A DNA stretch of 46,248 bases from an uncultured Prevotella sp. (GTDB lineage Bacteria; Bacteroidota; Bacteroidia; Bacteroidales; Bacteroidaceae), in contig CAKZVT010000014.1 of assembly GCA_937922435.1 (NCBI GenBank), forward strand, positions 1 to 46,248, given 5' to 3'. Shown here piece after piece: positions 8,888 to 17,928 of the stretch. The notes below the pieces were generated by a model, which did no database searches, was not told the DNA's origin, and was given only the letters and a program-made list of their open reading frames with translations. A program made the translations under genes and the position numbers. Each line of letters opens with the position of its first letter. Position 1 is the stretch's first letter.

Positions 8888-9556
8888 TCACTGCTTTACA
8901 AGCTTCAGTCCGCACTCCAGTCCGTCCATGCTGCCAAGCAACGAGGTAGCCGACTTCAACGTGGAGTTCTGCGTGATGCCGCCAAGCACATTGACAAACT
9001 TGAGCAACTTGGAAGCGTCCATGACGATGAGCAGGTTGTTGCCGTCGAGCTGTGTCGTCCCTATCACCTGCGACACCTTGCCTCCGTACTTCAGTACGAT
9101 GTCCTTGCCGTCTATTGTGTACGTGCCCTTGATTTCCTTGCCCAGCAACGCCTGTGTGAAGTTGCCATCCTTGTCGAAGGTCATCTTGACGCTGCCCTTC
9201 TTGAAGCCGAGCCCCTCAAGCTTGCTCCCGAGCTTGCTTTCCACTGTCGCAGTGGCCAGCTTGCCGCCTATGTTCTTCAGCGCGTTGTCACTCGAAAGCA
9301 CCACGGCCGGGCCTTCATACACCCATGTGCCCACAATTTTGTCCTTGGTAGCCACCAAGCTATTCGAGAACACGTTGGTAAGAGCCGACAGAAGGCCACC
9401 CTTCTTGTCCTCGCCGGAATTTTCGTCTGTGGTCTTTTCCTTGTTGCCAGACACCACCTTCTTCAGCATGTTGCCAAGATTGATTTGCGCGTCAGCCTGC
9501 ATGCCGACAGCTAAAAGAGCGCATACCAATGCGCTTTTTGCAATAATCTTCTTCAT
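8888..9556 (-). CDS. DUF4923 family secreted protein
   Basis: This 222-residue protein has a signal peptide (MKKIIAKSALVCALLAVGMQADAQ). A lipocalin-like body follows: KIVGTWVYEGPAVVL, then KMTFDKDGNF, GTYTIDGKDIVLKYGG and LDGNNLLIVMD. The order (a predicted amphipathic segment, a GTWVYEGP strand, then a run of beta strands) fits DUF4923, a Bacteroidota family of unknown function. It lies 30 nt downstream of the metallo-hydrolase gene on the same strand and is probably co-transcribed with it. No catalytic motif is visible. Confidence 0.8.
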   Translation of the reverse strand: MKKIIAKSALVCALLAVGMQADAQINLGNMLKKVVSGNKEKTTDENSGEDKKGGLLSALTNVFSNSLVATKDKIVGTWVYEGPAVVLSSDNALKNIGGKLATATVESKLGSKLEGLGFKKGSVKMTFDKDGNFTQALLGKEIKGTYTIDGKDIVLKYGGKVSQVIGTTQLDGNNLLIVMDASKLLKFVNVLGGITQNSTLKSATSLLGSMDGLECGLKLVKQ

Positions 9557-9586
9557 TGTGTAATGGTATAAATAATTGTTAGTGAA

Positions 9587-10390
9587 TCATTCAAGTCCAA
9601 ACAACAGGCTCGGAGCATTCCTGCGGAACACATCCACCGCAACGCCTGCTCTTTCCGCTCCCTGTTCCGAAAGTACCGTCTCCACCGTCTTGCGTGCAAG
9701 CTCCGGGTGGTTGTTCTCCTGGCTGAGGTGGCACAGCCATACACGCTTGAGCCTGTCGGAAGCAAAGTCCCTTATGGCGTGGGCGCACAGTGTGTTCGAC
9801 AGGTGTCCCATGCCTCCCGACACGCGCTTCTTGAGGTAGTCGGGATATACGCCCGACCATAGCATTTCCTCATCGTAGTTGGCCTCGATTACGAGGTAGT
9901 CAGCTTGCCCTATGGCCTGCGCCATCTCGTCGGTGACGTGTCCTATGTCTGTCATCAGGCAGAGTGTCGTCCCTGCACACTTTATCATATAGCCCACGTT
10001 GTCAAGGCTGTCGTGGGGCACGGTGAAGGCATTGACGCTGAAACCGCCGAGCATGAACGACTCGCCCTTCTCAAACACCCTTACGTTGGCCTCGTCCACC
10101 TTCTTCTGCACGCAGTAGTTGCGCCGTATGCCCTCGTGCACCTTAGCCGTGGCGTACACAGGCAGGCCGTAAGCGCCGCTCATCACCCCGGCGGCCTTCA
10201 CATGGTCGGCATGGTCGTGGGTTACAAGTATGCCCTCCAAGTGGCTGAAGCTCAAGCCGTAGTCTGAAAAATACTTCTTCATCTTGCGGATGCCGATGCC
10301 TGCGTCTATCAATATGGCGCGTGCGCCCGACCGAAGGTAATAGCAGTTGCCGCAGCTTCCGCTGCCGAAAGACATTAATTCAAACATCAC
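9587..10390 (-). CDS. MBL-fold metallo-hydrolase (YycJ/WalJ-like)
   Basis: The 267-residue protein is a metallo-beta-lactamase-fold hydrolase. It carries the metal-binding signature THDHADH at about 57-63, preceded by ILIDAGIG, with later ligands in DIGHVTD and HLSQENN. The N-terminus FGSGSCGNCYYL and the general layout resemble YycJ/WalJ-type enzymes, which are predicted nucleases or phosphodiesterases; the substrate is not known here. A -7 box lies immediately upstream at 10407-10415, so the transcript leader would be very short. It is probably the first gene of a two-gene unit with the DUF4923 gene. Confidence 0.88.
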   Translation of the reverse strand: MMFELMSFGSGSCGNCYYLRSGARAILIDAGIGIRKMKKYFSDYGLSFSHLEGILVTHDHADHVKAAGVMSGAYGLPVYATAKVHEGIRRNYCVQKKVDEANVRVFEKGESFMLGGFSVNAFTVPHDSLDNVGYMIKCAGTTLCLMTDIGHVTDEMAQAIGQADYLVIEANYDEEMLWSGVYPDYLKKRVSGGMGHLSNTLCAHAIRDFASDRLKRVWLCHLSQENNHPELARKTVETVLSEQGAERAGVAVDVFRRNAPSLLFGLE

Positions 10391-10406
10391 CTATATGTTT
10401 TTGGCT

Positions 10407-10415
10407 GCAAAATTA
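10407..10415 (-). promoter_or_regulatory. -7 box for the MBL-fold hydrolase gene
   Basis: The minus strand reads TAATTTTGC (TAnnTTTGC), 17 nt from the start codon. It forms a divergent pair with the plus-strand box at 10449-10457. Confidence 0.55.
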
Positions 10416-10448
10416 CAAATAAAACTGGTGTTCAGCAAAATAAAAGCG

Positions 10449-10457
10449 TATCTTTGC
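10449..10457 (+). promoter_or_regulatory. -7 box for the small lipoprotein gene
   Basis: TATCTTTGC matches the consensus exactly and lies 19 nt upstream of the ATG at 10476. This rules out the longer frame that begins near 10347. Confidence 0.6.
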
Positions 10458-10475
10458 AAAAAATCAAGAAATACG

Positions 10476-10946
10476 ATGTATATGAAAACCCTTCTTGCGG
10501 CCGTCGTATGCCTGACCGCCATCATCATTTCCGCCTCTTGCTCTACGTCTCCAGAAGAGAGGGAGAAGCAGGCTGCCCAGGCGACGGCCGACGCCTTCGC
10601 CGAGAGTTACTTCAACTATAGGTTCGAACGTTCAAGCGGCTTCTGCACGGATGAGTCTACCGTCTGGCTACGCTTAGCGGCCAGCAACGTCACCCAGGAA
10701 GATGTCGACCTGCTCAACAGCCAGTCCGAAGAGGCCACGGCCGAAGCCCTTGACATCGACATTACCAGCGACACCACGGCCTTGGCCGTCTACCGCGTGA
10801 GCAATTTCCTGCTGGCCGACACGCTTGGCAGGCCGGGCAGGATTGTAGAGCATGCCGACTTCCCCATAACGCTGGTGAAGCGCGGCGGTAAGTGGAAGGT
10901 TAGAATGGAAGGCCCACTGCGAAGTGAAAGGCAAAGTCGCGGCTGA
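10476..10946 (+). CDS. Small lipoprotein, DUF4878-like
   Basis: This predicted lipoprotein of 156 residues begins MYMKTLLAAVVCLTAIIISASC, with a lipobox ending at Cys22 (an ATG two codons later is equally possible). The mature part is acidic and the C-terminal half has the NTF2-like pattern VVKRGGKWKVRMEG seen in DUF4878-type proteins (here LVKRGGKWKVRMEG). The function is unknown. Its last 47 bp overlap the end of tamL on the other strand, tail to tail, so there is no room for a separate terminator. Confidence 0.75.
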   Translation: MYMKTLLAAVVCLTAIIISASCSTSPEEREKQAAQATADAFAESYFNYRFERSSGFCTDESTVWLRLAASNVTQEDVDLLNSQSEEATAEALDIDITSDTTALAVYRVSNFLLADTLGRPGRIVEHADFPITLVKRGGKWKVRMEGPLRSERQSRG

Positions 10947-13122
10947 AGTCGGGATGCAGCAGCGCATAGTGCTCCTCCTTCGTGGAGTATGCCGGGTTTA
11001 TGGCCTTCATGCCCATGTCGAAGCGTAATATGAAGAAGTCGAAGTTGAACCTTATGCCAAGCCCGTAGGACACGGCGATTTGCTTGTAGAAGTCCTTGAA
11101 GCGGAACTGTCCCCCGGGCTGCTCCTCATAGGCGCGCAGCGTCCAGATGTTGCCGGCATCCACGAACAGTGCGCCGTACACCTTCCAGAACAGGAACGAG
11201 CGCAGCTCCAAGTTGATGTCGAGCTTCATGTCGCCAGTCTGGTTGATGAAGTCGATTGCGCCATTCGTCCCCTTGAAGCCGCCCGGGCCGAGCCCCCTTA
11301 CGCTCCACCCCCTCACAGAGTTCGCCCCGCCCGAGAAGTAACGCTTCTCGAACGGCAGCACCTTGCTGTTGCCGTAGGGATAAGCTATGCCAAAGCCGAA
11401 GTGGAAGGCCAAGCTGTTGTTGCGGTCGATGGCGAACAGGCGAGTATAGTCGAAGTCGCCTTTTACGTACTGCGCAAAAGCAATGTTGAACAGCGTGTAC
11501 TGCCCCTCGGCGTTGCGCCTGCCGCCGATAGCCGACGATATGCCGCCAAGCAGGTTGCCGGCGGTCTCTACGTTCAGCTTGAACGCCTCGTTGCCGCCGT
11601 TGTACGACATGCCGAAGCCCAGCTTCATTATGAACAGGTCCTCGTAGTTGTAGCGCAGTATGGAGTTGATGTTGTCCACGTCGTCGAGATAACCCTCCCT
11701 GAACGTGTCCGATATCCACGGCATGTATATATAATTAAGGTCGAGCAGGTCGAGCTTGTAACTGCGCCGCCCCCTCGCATCGTTCCATCTGTAGCGCCAC
11801 GCCGCCGAGAACACGCGGCGGTGAAACTCGGGACGGTTCTGCATGTTGTAGCTTACCGACAGTTCCGACACGGCTGTCTGCCTCCTCCTGAAATTCCTCG
11901 ATACCAGCGGCGCCAGGAAGCGCGGAAACACCAGCCTCGCCTCTAGGCTGTACTCCTCGTAGTCCTGGTTCTGGTATCCCTCCAGTCCCGTGATGGCCTC
12001 GAACGCGCCACGCAGCTTCACGCTGAAACTCTCCGCACCGTTGAACAGGTTGCGGTTCTCGTACGTAAGCGAGGCCGCCGCACCGAGGTCGCCTGCGGTG
12101 TTTGTCCCCTCGGGCTGGAAACTTATGCTGTTTATTTTGTTGGTGCTTACTGCAATGTCGCAGTCGAGAGTGTCGCTGCCGCCGCGCTCGCTGAAACGAA
12201 TGTTGGTGTACCTCACGATGGGCAGACGGCCAAACCTGTTGTAAGTCTCCTGCAAGTCGGAAGCATTGTACAGCCCTCCCGGCCTTACCAGCGTGTTCTC
12301 CTCGAGCACGGCCCTGCGCAGCGGCACCCTGCCGCCGCCTCCTGCCCTACTGTAGCTTACCGAACCAACGGTGTAGCGCCTGTGCGCGCCCTCGCCGCCG
12401 TCGGGCGCCACTGGATTGTGCAAGTGTAGCGTCAGGTCGACCGTAGAGCTGCCGGCCACTGTGTCGGCCGTGAAGGTTACGAAGTCCTTGTGGAAGTTCA
12501 TGTACCCGTTGTCGTTGAGCAGCGAGGCCAGCCGCGTGCGCTCCGCCTCGAGCGAGGCCGTCTCGAAGGGCGCGCCCTCGCGCAGCGCGGTGCGCCATCC
12601 CTTGGCCTCGAGCAGCGAGTCTATGCGCGCGTCGGCTATGTCGCAGTCTACGCCGCCTATGGTGTAACGCCGTCCTGGGTGCAAGCTGTAAACCACCTTC
12701 ACCTTCTTTCTCCTTCCGTATTCCAGCGAGTAGTCGGCCGTGCCCCTCAGGTAGCCCTCGCTGCGCAGGGCGGCGGCCAGGTCGGCACAGGTAAGCGAAG
12801 CCTGCGCCGTATCAAGCAGCACGGGCGCCTCGCCCAGCGCCTGCAGGCGGCGGTTGAGCCACTTCGTCGTGTCGCGCCCCGACATGGCGTACACCCCGAG
12901 CGGCACCTTCGCCAGCGACAGCCACTTGGAGTTGCCCCTCTGTCTTACGTAGGGCTCGAAGCGCGAGGCGTCCACCGCGCCGGTATCCGCCACCAGCTCC
13001 ACGCCGTCCAGCATGTAGCGGCCGTCGGGCACAAACTTGGCCGCGCTGCACCCTGCAAGGAGCGCTGCCACCATGACCGCACACAGCAGCCGCACCGCCG
13101 TATATGTAACGCCTTTCACCAC
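10900..13122 (-). CDS. tamL: TamL: BamA/TamA-family outer-membrane lipoprotein
   Basis: The 740-residue protein starts with a lipoprotein signal ending in LLAGC (Cys25), followed by SAAKFVPDGRYML, the typical opening of Bacteroidota TamL proteins. POTRA-like domains follow (to about residue 330). The C-terminal half is an Omp85 barrel with RYFSGGANSVRGWSVRGLGPGG, and the last residues are FHFAVGLPF, an aromatic-ended outer-membrane signature. TamL is the outer-membrane partner of TamB (encoded at 3700-8112). A -7 box lies at 13142-13150. The 3' end overlaps the convergent lipoprotein gene by 47 bp. Confidence 0.92.
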   Translation of the reverse strand: MVKGVTYTAVRLLCAVMVAALLAGCSAAKFVPDGRYMLDGVELVADTGAVDASRFEPYVRQRGNSKWLSLAKVPLGVYAMSGRDTTKWLNRRLQALGEAPVLLDTAQASLTCADLAAALRSEGYLRGTADYSLEYGRRKKVKVVYSLHPGRRYTIGGVDCDIADARIDSLLEAKGWRTALREGAPFETASLEAERTRLASLLNDNGYMNFHKDFVTFTADTVAGSSTVDLTLHLHNPVAPDGGEGAHRRYTVGSVSYSRAGGGGRVPLRRAVLEENTLVRPGGLYNASDLQETYNRFGRLPIVRYTNIRFSERGGSDTLDCDIAVSTNKINSISFQPEGTNTAGDLGAAASLTYENRNLFNGAESFSVKLRGAFEAITGLEGYQNQDYEEYSLEARLVFPRFLAPLVSRNFRRRQTAVSELSVSYNMQNRPEFHRRVFSAAWRYRWNDARGRRSYKLDLLDLNYIYMPWISDTFREGYLDDVDNINSILRYNYEDLFIMKLGFGMSYNGGNEAFKLNVETAGNLLGGISSAIGGRRNAEGQYTLFNIAFAQYVKGDFDYTRLFAIDRNNSLAFHFGFGIAYPYGNSKVLPFEKRYFSGGANSVRGWSVRGLGPGGFKGTNGAIDFINQTGDMKLDINLELRSFLFWKVYGALFVDAGNIWTLRAYEEQPGGQFRFKDFYKQIAVSYGLGIRFNFDFFILRFDMGMKAINPAYSTKEEHYALLHPDFSRDFAFHFAVGLPF

Positions 13123-13141
13123 TTTGCAACCTCTTTTTCGT

Positions 13142-13150
13142 GCAAAAGTA
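13142..13150 (-). promoter_or_regulatory. -7 box for tamL
   Basis: The minus strand reads TACTTTTGC (TAnnTTTGC), 20 nt upstream of the tamL start and only 12 bp from the divergent box of the methyltransferase gene. Confidence 0.6.
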
Positions 13151-13162
13151 ATAATAATTTAG

Positions 13163-13171
13163 TATTTTTGC
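13163..13171 (+). promoter_or_regulatory. -7 box for the TrmH-family gene
   Basis: TATTTTTGC (TAnnTTTGC) lies 22 nt upstream of the ATG at 13194, back to back with the tamL promoter in a 71-bp divergent spacer. Confidence 0.6.
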
Positions 13172-13193
13172 CGTCACAAACCATAAAAACAGC

Positions 13194-13955
13194 ATGATTA
13201 GCAAGAATACAGCCAAGCTGATACGCTCGCTCGAGAGCAGAAAGCACCGCCTGCGCACGGGGCTCTTCGTGGCCGAAGGGCCAAAGGCCGTAGAGAGCCT
13301 TGCCGCCGCGCGGCCGCCCGAATACGTGGCCGCCACAGCCGAATGGCTTGCAGCCAACCCAGCCCTGGCCGCCTCGGCGGCGCGCTGCGACGAGGTCACG
13401 GCCGACGGGCTGCGCCGGGTCAGCTTCATGCAGCATCCGCAGCAGGTGCTCGCGCTCTTTCCCCTGCCCCGGACGGAGTTCTCCCCCGAAGCCTGCGCCA
13501 GCGGCCTCGTCCTCGCCCTCGACAGGGTGCAAGACCCAGGCAACCTCGGCACAATCATCCGGCTGGCCGACTGGTTCGGCATATCTACCGTGATCTGCGG
13601 CGAAGGCACAGCCGACGCCTACTCGCCCAAAGCCGTGCAGGCCACCATGGGCAGCCTGGCGCGCGTGGCCGTAGTGGAGGCCTCCCTGCCGCAAACGCTC
13701 GCCGCCCTGCCCAAGGGCACGCCAGTGTACGCTACGGCCCTCGGCGGCGCCGACATCTACGCCAGCCCGTTGGAGCCGCGCGGAGTCATCGTAATGGGCA
13801 ACGAAGGCACGGGCGTGTCGCCCGAGGTGATGCGTCTGGCCGGCCACACGCTGCTCATACCCTCATACGGCGCGCCCGGAGGGCCTGACAGCCTCAACGT
13901 AGCCGTGGCCACGGCCGTGGTCTGCGCCGAGTTCAGGAGAAGGCAGAGGCAATAG
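13194..13955 (+). CDS. TrmH/SpoU-family RNA 2'-O-methyltransferase
   Basis: The 253-residue protein has an N-terminal substrate-binding domain (RKHRLRTGLFVAEGPKAVE) and a C-terminal SPOUT knot. The three SPOUT motifs are visible: DPGNLGTIIRLADWFG at 114-128, VIVMGNEGTGVSPEV at 198-212, and LLIPSYGAPGGPDSLNVAVA from about 220. The enzyme transfers a methyl group from S-adenosylmethionine to a ribose 2'-OH in rRNA or tRNA. The exact target cannot be told from sequence. In motif 3 the usual Glu before SLN is Asp. Confidence 0.93.
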   Translation: MISKNTAKLIRSLESRKHRLRTGLFVAEGPKAVESLAAARPPEYVAATAEWLAANPALAASAARCDEVTADGLRRVSFMQHPQQVLALFPLPRTEFSPEACASGLVLALDRVQDPGNLGTIIRLADWFGISTVICGEGTADAYSPKAVQATMGSLARVAVVEASLPQTLAALPKGTPVYATALGGADIYASPLEPRGVIVMGNEGTGVSPEVMRLAGHTLLIPSYGAPGGPDSLNVAVATAVVCAEFRRRQRQ

Positions 13956-14003
13956 GAAGTCACGGACTATATAGAATGTGTATGAACACAGCATAATGAA
14001 AAC

Positions 14004-14042
14004 AGGGTTCGCAAGCAGTCAAGCGTACTGCCGACGAACCCT
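14004..14042. terminator. Bidirectional hairpin between convergent genes
   Basis: AGGGTTCG (14004-14011) pairs with CGAACCCT (14035-14042), and an inner GCAGT/ACTGC stem adds to it. TTCATTTTAC follows on the plus side and TGTTTTCATT on the minus side. It sits between the convergent methyltransferase and subtilisin genes and probably serves both. Confidence 0.65.
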
Positions 14043-14077
14043 TCATTTTACATTCACACTCACTCTCACTGAATAGG

Positions 14078-16186
14078 TTATAAGGCAAGTTTCAATGTTT
14101 GCTGACCGCTGCCTGTAATCACCTTGACCAAATAAACGCCACGGCGTGGAACGTCTATAAGCGCTTCACCTCCATGCACCTCAACTGTACTAACCAGCGT
14201 CCCGTCAATGCGGTAAATGGCTACGCGGCTAACGCCGTGACTGCTTGACACAATCAGTTTTCCATTATTATAAGTACACTTTACGCCAGCAAGGGCATTG
14301 CTGCTTATCCCTGTCGAACGTACCAAATATTCCAGACCGGCACGCGCGTCAATCTTACCATGCCCGAAGACACCGCTTGCCTCACCGCCTGTATACACAT
14401 CGCGGACAGCTGTAGCCTGTATTACATCCAACACATCGTCTACGGTGAGCGTGTTGTCAGCCTGAAGCCACAAAGCCACAGTGCCCGTAACCACTGGCGT
14501 AGCCATCGACGTGCCGCTAAGTACGCCCCATGAATACTTGCGTCCGCCGTTTTCGTCGGACACCTCTGTCACTTTATCCTCCGGCTTTACATAATGACTG
14601 CCTGCATAAGAATTGTATGACGACACCACGACAGCCCCCGGTGCGGTGACATCAGGCTTGAGTCTGCCGTCATACGTAGGGCCTTTGCCCGACAGGGGGT
14701 ATATGTCTTCCACTGTCCACGGTTGCTTGTGTAAACCACCAGAAAGGTCTGTATACTCGTTTTTAGACACAAACGCTCCTACGGAGACAGCGTTGTGCCC
14801 GGTAGCCGTAGCGGCGATTGTGCATTCGTCCGTGCCGTCCACATAGCCATCAAGACCGCCTGATGAAAATTCTCCGTAGTCACTGTTTACCATATATGCA
14901 CCGTGTTCAGCCTGAAGGGACAATTCCCAACGCTCCGTATTGGGCGTTGCATAAGTAAGTGACACGCGAATGCAGGGATTGCCGTTGGATGGATTTTCCG
15001 ATACTGACACGCTCATGCTCCCGGAGTCGTCAGCCGACGAGCCAAAATTCTCAAAACTTTGCGACCGCTTGTCGCCGCTGTCGAACGTCTCGCTGAAAAG
15101 CACTGCGCCGCTCTCCACATTGCGCAATGTTAGCGTAAGGCGGTATTCCGCGCCCTTCTCGCCCTGAATGAAGAGGTTGTCCCGTCCATAGTCGGGCTGC
15201 GTCCAAAGGCTTTTAACCTCGGTAATACCATCGCCAAACGTTCCATGCAGTGTCGAGTGGCGGTCGCCCTCGTTGCCTGCCGCAATGGAAAGGATGCACC
15301 CTTGCCTGCCATCCATAAGCTGGTCTACCATCACGGTAAAGTCGTCAGTACCGTCCTTATATCCCAACACCGTGCCGATACTAAGGTTTATGGCCATCGG
15401 GCGGCCTGCCTTTTCCGCGAATTTAAGCAGATAATCCAGTCCGTCTATTATCCCCTGCTCTGTCTTGTTGGTTGACACGAGCACGATGTCAGCCTTTGGG
15501 GCTACCCCAACGTACGGCCCGTCATAGCTGCCGGCTGCAATACCAGCCACATGGGTGCCGTGCGTGTCGCCAGTCAGTTCCATGTCGCGACCGGCGTTTA
15601 CGACGGCTTCCGTCGTCGCATATTCCACACCGTATCCGTAACTGCTCGACGTCGTGAAGAAGTTGTTTTGGTCCCATGCAGCAATGATGCGACACTCTCC
15701 GTCCCCATCACGGAAGTTGGGATGGTCGAAATCGAAGCCTGCGTCAATCACGCCTACCAGCACGCCTTCGCCTTTATACGGCATATCGAGCTGCAATCCG
15801 GCGTGTGCCGCATCGACATTGGCCAGCCTACGCGCCTCGTCCATCATCGTATGGACTTCCTGACCCACATCCACCGCCTCGACATCGGCATCTGCCGCCA
15901 AGGCTTCAAGCATCGTAACGGGCACCAAGGCCGTACACACATCGCCGCACATTACGTTGAACTTCACCTCGTAAGCAGCCGCAAGGCGCGCCGTATCGGC
16001 ATCGGCGGCAAGACGGACGTACACGCTTGCCTTCTTTTCCGCCTGCGCGGTGCGCGTCTGTACCGCACCGTCAATAAGGCTTACAGTCTGCGCCGAGAGC
16101 TTCGGACTATAGTCCTTGACCCTGACCTGCCCGAAAACGACAGCCGAACAGAGCAGTAACGCTGATATGAACAATGTTTTTCTCAT
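14078..16186 (-). CDS. Secreted S8 (subtilisin) serine peptidase with T9SS-type tail
   Basis: The 702-residue protein begins with a signal peptide (MRKTLFISALLLCSAVVFGQ); this ATG was chosen over one 12 codons earlier because the signal starts here. The S8 catalytic triad is complete: Asp148 in VGVIDAGFDFDHPNF, His209 in GDTHGTHVAGIAAG and Ser560 in LSGTSMATPVV, with oxyanion Asn305 in SIAAGNEGD. An insert between His and Ser (about 325-445) looks like a beta domain. The last 80 residues, ending GVYLVKVITGSGQQTLKLAL, look like a type A sorting domain of type IX secretion, so export to the surface or medium is likely. The GLUG protein gene lies upstream on the same strand, behind its own terminator. 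Confidence 0.92.
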   Translation of the reverse strand: MRKTLFISALLLCSAVVFGQVRVKDYSPKLSAQTVSLIDGAVQTRTAQAEKKASVYVRLAADADTARLAAAYEVKFNVMCGDVCTALVPVTMLEALAADADVEAVDVGQEVHTMMDEARRLANVDAAHAGLQLDMPYKGEGVLVGVIDAGFDFDHPNFRDGDGECRIIAAWDQNNFFTTSSSYGYGVEYATTEAVVNAGRDMELTGDTHGTHVAGIAAGSYDGPYVGVAPKADIVLVSTNKTEQGIIDGLDYLLKFAEKAGRPMAINLSIGTVLGYKDGTDDFTVMVDQLMDGRQGCILSIAAGNEGDRHSTLHGTFGDGITEVKSLWTQPDYGRDNLFIQGEKGAEYRLTLTLRNVESGAVLFSETFDSGDKRSQSFENFGSSADDSGSMSVSVSENPSNGNPCIRVSLTYATPNTERWELSLQAEHGAYMVNSDYGEFSSGGLDGYVDGTDECTIAATATGHNAVSVGAFVSKNEYTDLSGGLHKQPWTVEDIYPLSGKGPTYDGRLKPDVTAPGAVVVSSYNSYAGSHYVKPEDKVTEVSDENGGRKYSWGVLSGTSMATPVVTGTVALWLQADNTLTVDDVLDVIQATAVRDVYTGGEASGVFGHGKIDARAGLEYLVRSTGISSNALAGVKCTYNNGKLIVSSSHGVSRVAIYRIDGTLVSTVEVHGGEALIDVPRRGVYLVKVITGSGQQTLKLAL

Positions 16187-16205
16187 AGCATCATGATGTT
16201 TGAAA

Positions 16206-16244
16206 AAGTCCACAATGCACACATTACTGCGGCATTGTGGACTT
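16206..16244 (-). terminator. Terminator of the GLUG protein gene
   Basis: A perfect 13-bp inverted repeat (16206-16218 and 16232-16244) has a 13-nt loop and is followed on the minus strand by CTTTTTC. It lies 18 nt after the GLUG gene stop and 19 nt before the subtilisin start, so it separates the two genes. Confidence 0.75.
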
Positions 16245-16262
16245 CTGTTTGCCTAAATCGCA

Positions 16263-17552
16263 TTATCTGATAACGACTTTCGCGCTATACTTCGCTCCGT
16301 CCTTATATACGGTTGCCACGTATATACCGCTGCCTGCGACGTACACTCCGCCGCCGTCAGCCGTGCCTTCTGCCACGATGCTGCCACCAAGGCTTGTCAC
16401 AACGATGCGGCACTGACCGCCGTCAGTAGTCGAAACATAATGTCCGTCAACCGTGATTTCGCCCGTCTGCGCAGCCGCGACATTATTGATTGACGAAGCC
16501 ACATCGGCCTGCCACTTCAATATCGGATAGCCGTTGTTAATGCCTTTGTCGTCAGCCACCCACACGCCCTGGCCGTTGTCAAGGGCGGCAAGGAAGTCGG
16601 TGCCCTTCATCTCGTCCTCTGTCTTGGCCGTAACGCCGGTGTTCTCGTCGGTAGCTCCGTCGGGAAGAGTGAGATAATAGCAGTTCTCGATTGTCACACC
16701 AAAGTCTGTCGTTCCTATAACGGCACATCCACTATAGTCCGTAGAAACCTTGCCCACATTGTAACAGTTCCTCACAGCTCCATCGACCAAATACCCGACG
16801 ATGCCTCCAGCATAATAACCTGAAAAGCCGACACTTCCCGTATTGTAACAATTCTCTACTGTTGCGCCACGGTCTACATAACCTACAACACCGCCGACAT
16901 TAGTACTTCCCATAATGTCTCCGTTGTTCACACAACATGAGACCGTACCGCCATAAGCAGCACCGACAATACCTGCTTGTCCCAAATCCATCGTTATGGT
17001 GAAACTTGAATTGTTAACGCAATTATAAACCTTGCCTCCTGTCATCGCGCCAACCACTGCTCCAGACGCGGTTATGCCCTCGACTGTCGAGTTCTCGCCT
17101 ATTGTCAGGTTCTTAACCTCGGCATTCTTTGATATGCAAGCAAACAATCCTGTGCCTCCGATAGAGCTGTTCGGGTCTGCATAATATATATGTATGTTGT
17201 CGATGGTCTTGTTATTGCCGTCAAAAATACCTAAGAAATATTTTGAGTCGTCAACCTGTATTTGCTGCTCCGTGTCAAAACCTTCGTCAAAGAACCCTAT
17301 CGGGTCAAACTTCTGTCCTTCGCTGTAGCCCATGTCAAGGTCGTTCGCCAGTTTGAAATACTTGCCCTCGTATGTCTCCCCCGCGTCAACCTGCTCGTTA
17401 AGGTACGCAAGATGCTGCGGAGTGGAAATGATATAAGGGTCTTGTGGAGAGCCTGAACCTTCAGTCCAAGCAGCCGACGTACCGTCCCACACCTGTGCGC
17501 CAGCCGACGCAAAAATGAACGATGAAACAATGAGTAAAATGTTTTTCTTCAT
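16263..17552 (-). CDS. GLUG-repeat surface protein with T9SS-type tail
   Basis: The 429-residue protein has a signal peptide (MKKNILLIVSSFIFASAGAQ) and then the opening typical of GLUG proteins: WDGTSAAW, GSGSPQDPYIISTPQHLAYL and YFKLANDLDM. Repeats with VVGAMTGG, GIVGAAYGG, GVVGYVDRG and GIVGYLVDG follow, which predict a right-handed beta-helix. The last 70 or so residues (VSTTDGGQCRIVV through GIYVATVYKDGAKYSAKVVIR) fit a C-terminal sorting domain. GLUG proteins are surface or extracellular and some are adhesins or IgA-peptidase associated; no activity is claimed here. Confidence 0.85.
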   Translation of the reverse strand: MKKNILLIVSSFIFASAGAQVWDGTSAAWTEGSGSPQDPYIISTPQHLAYLNEQVDAGETYEGKYFKLANDLDMGYSEGQKFDPIGFFDEGFDTEQQIQVDDSKYFLGIFDGNNKTIDNIHIYYADPNSSIGGTGLFACISKNAEVKNLTIGENSTVEGITASGAVVGAMTGGKVYNCVNNSSFTITMDLGQAGIVGAAYGGTVSCCVNNGDIMGSTNVGGVVGYVDRGATVENCYNTGSVGFSGYYAGGIVGYLVDGAVRNCYNVGKVSTDYSGCAVIGTTDFGVTIENCYYLTLPDGATDENTGVTAKTEDEMKGTDFLAALDNGQGVWVADDKGINNGYPILKWQADVASSINNVAAAQTGEITVDGHYVSTTDGGQCRIVVTSLGGSIVAEGTADGGGVYVAGSGIYVATVYKDGAKYSAKVVIR

Positions 17553-17928
17553 AATTAATCTGTTTAATAAGTGACAATAATAGCTTTAATATCGGCCTGT
17601 TTAGGCTGTTTTTAATGTGAAACAAACACTTTCCGTGTAACAGGAGCATATATCATGTTTTGTAAAAGATGTATAAATTTGTTATCCACATAATGGTTTT
17701 TGTTAAAAGAACGCCGCTCAATACATTTTTATATATAAATATTTTAAACCTTACGGAATAATCCTTAGATTTGCATTAGTTACATATGTATCACTTATTA
17801 AACAGATTTGTAACACCGAAAGACATCATTATCAAAGCCGCATTACGCTACATTTCACCTCTGTTTTCACGCTCGTTTTACAACCGCCTTTATCTTTTTT
17901 CATAACACATTGATACTCAACGCCTTGT

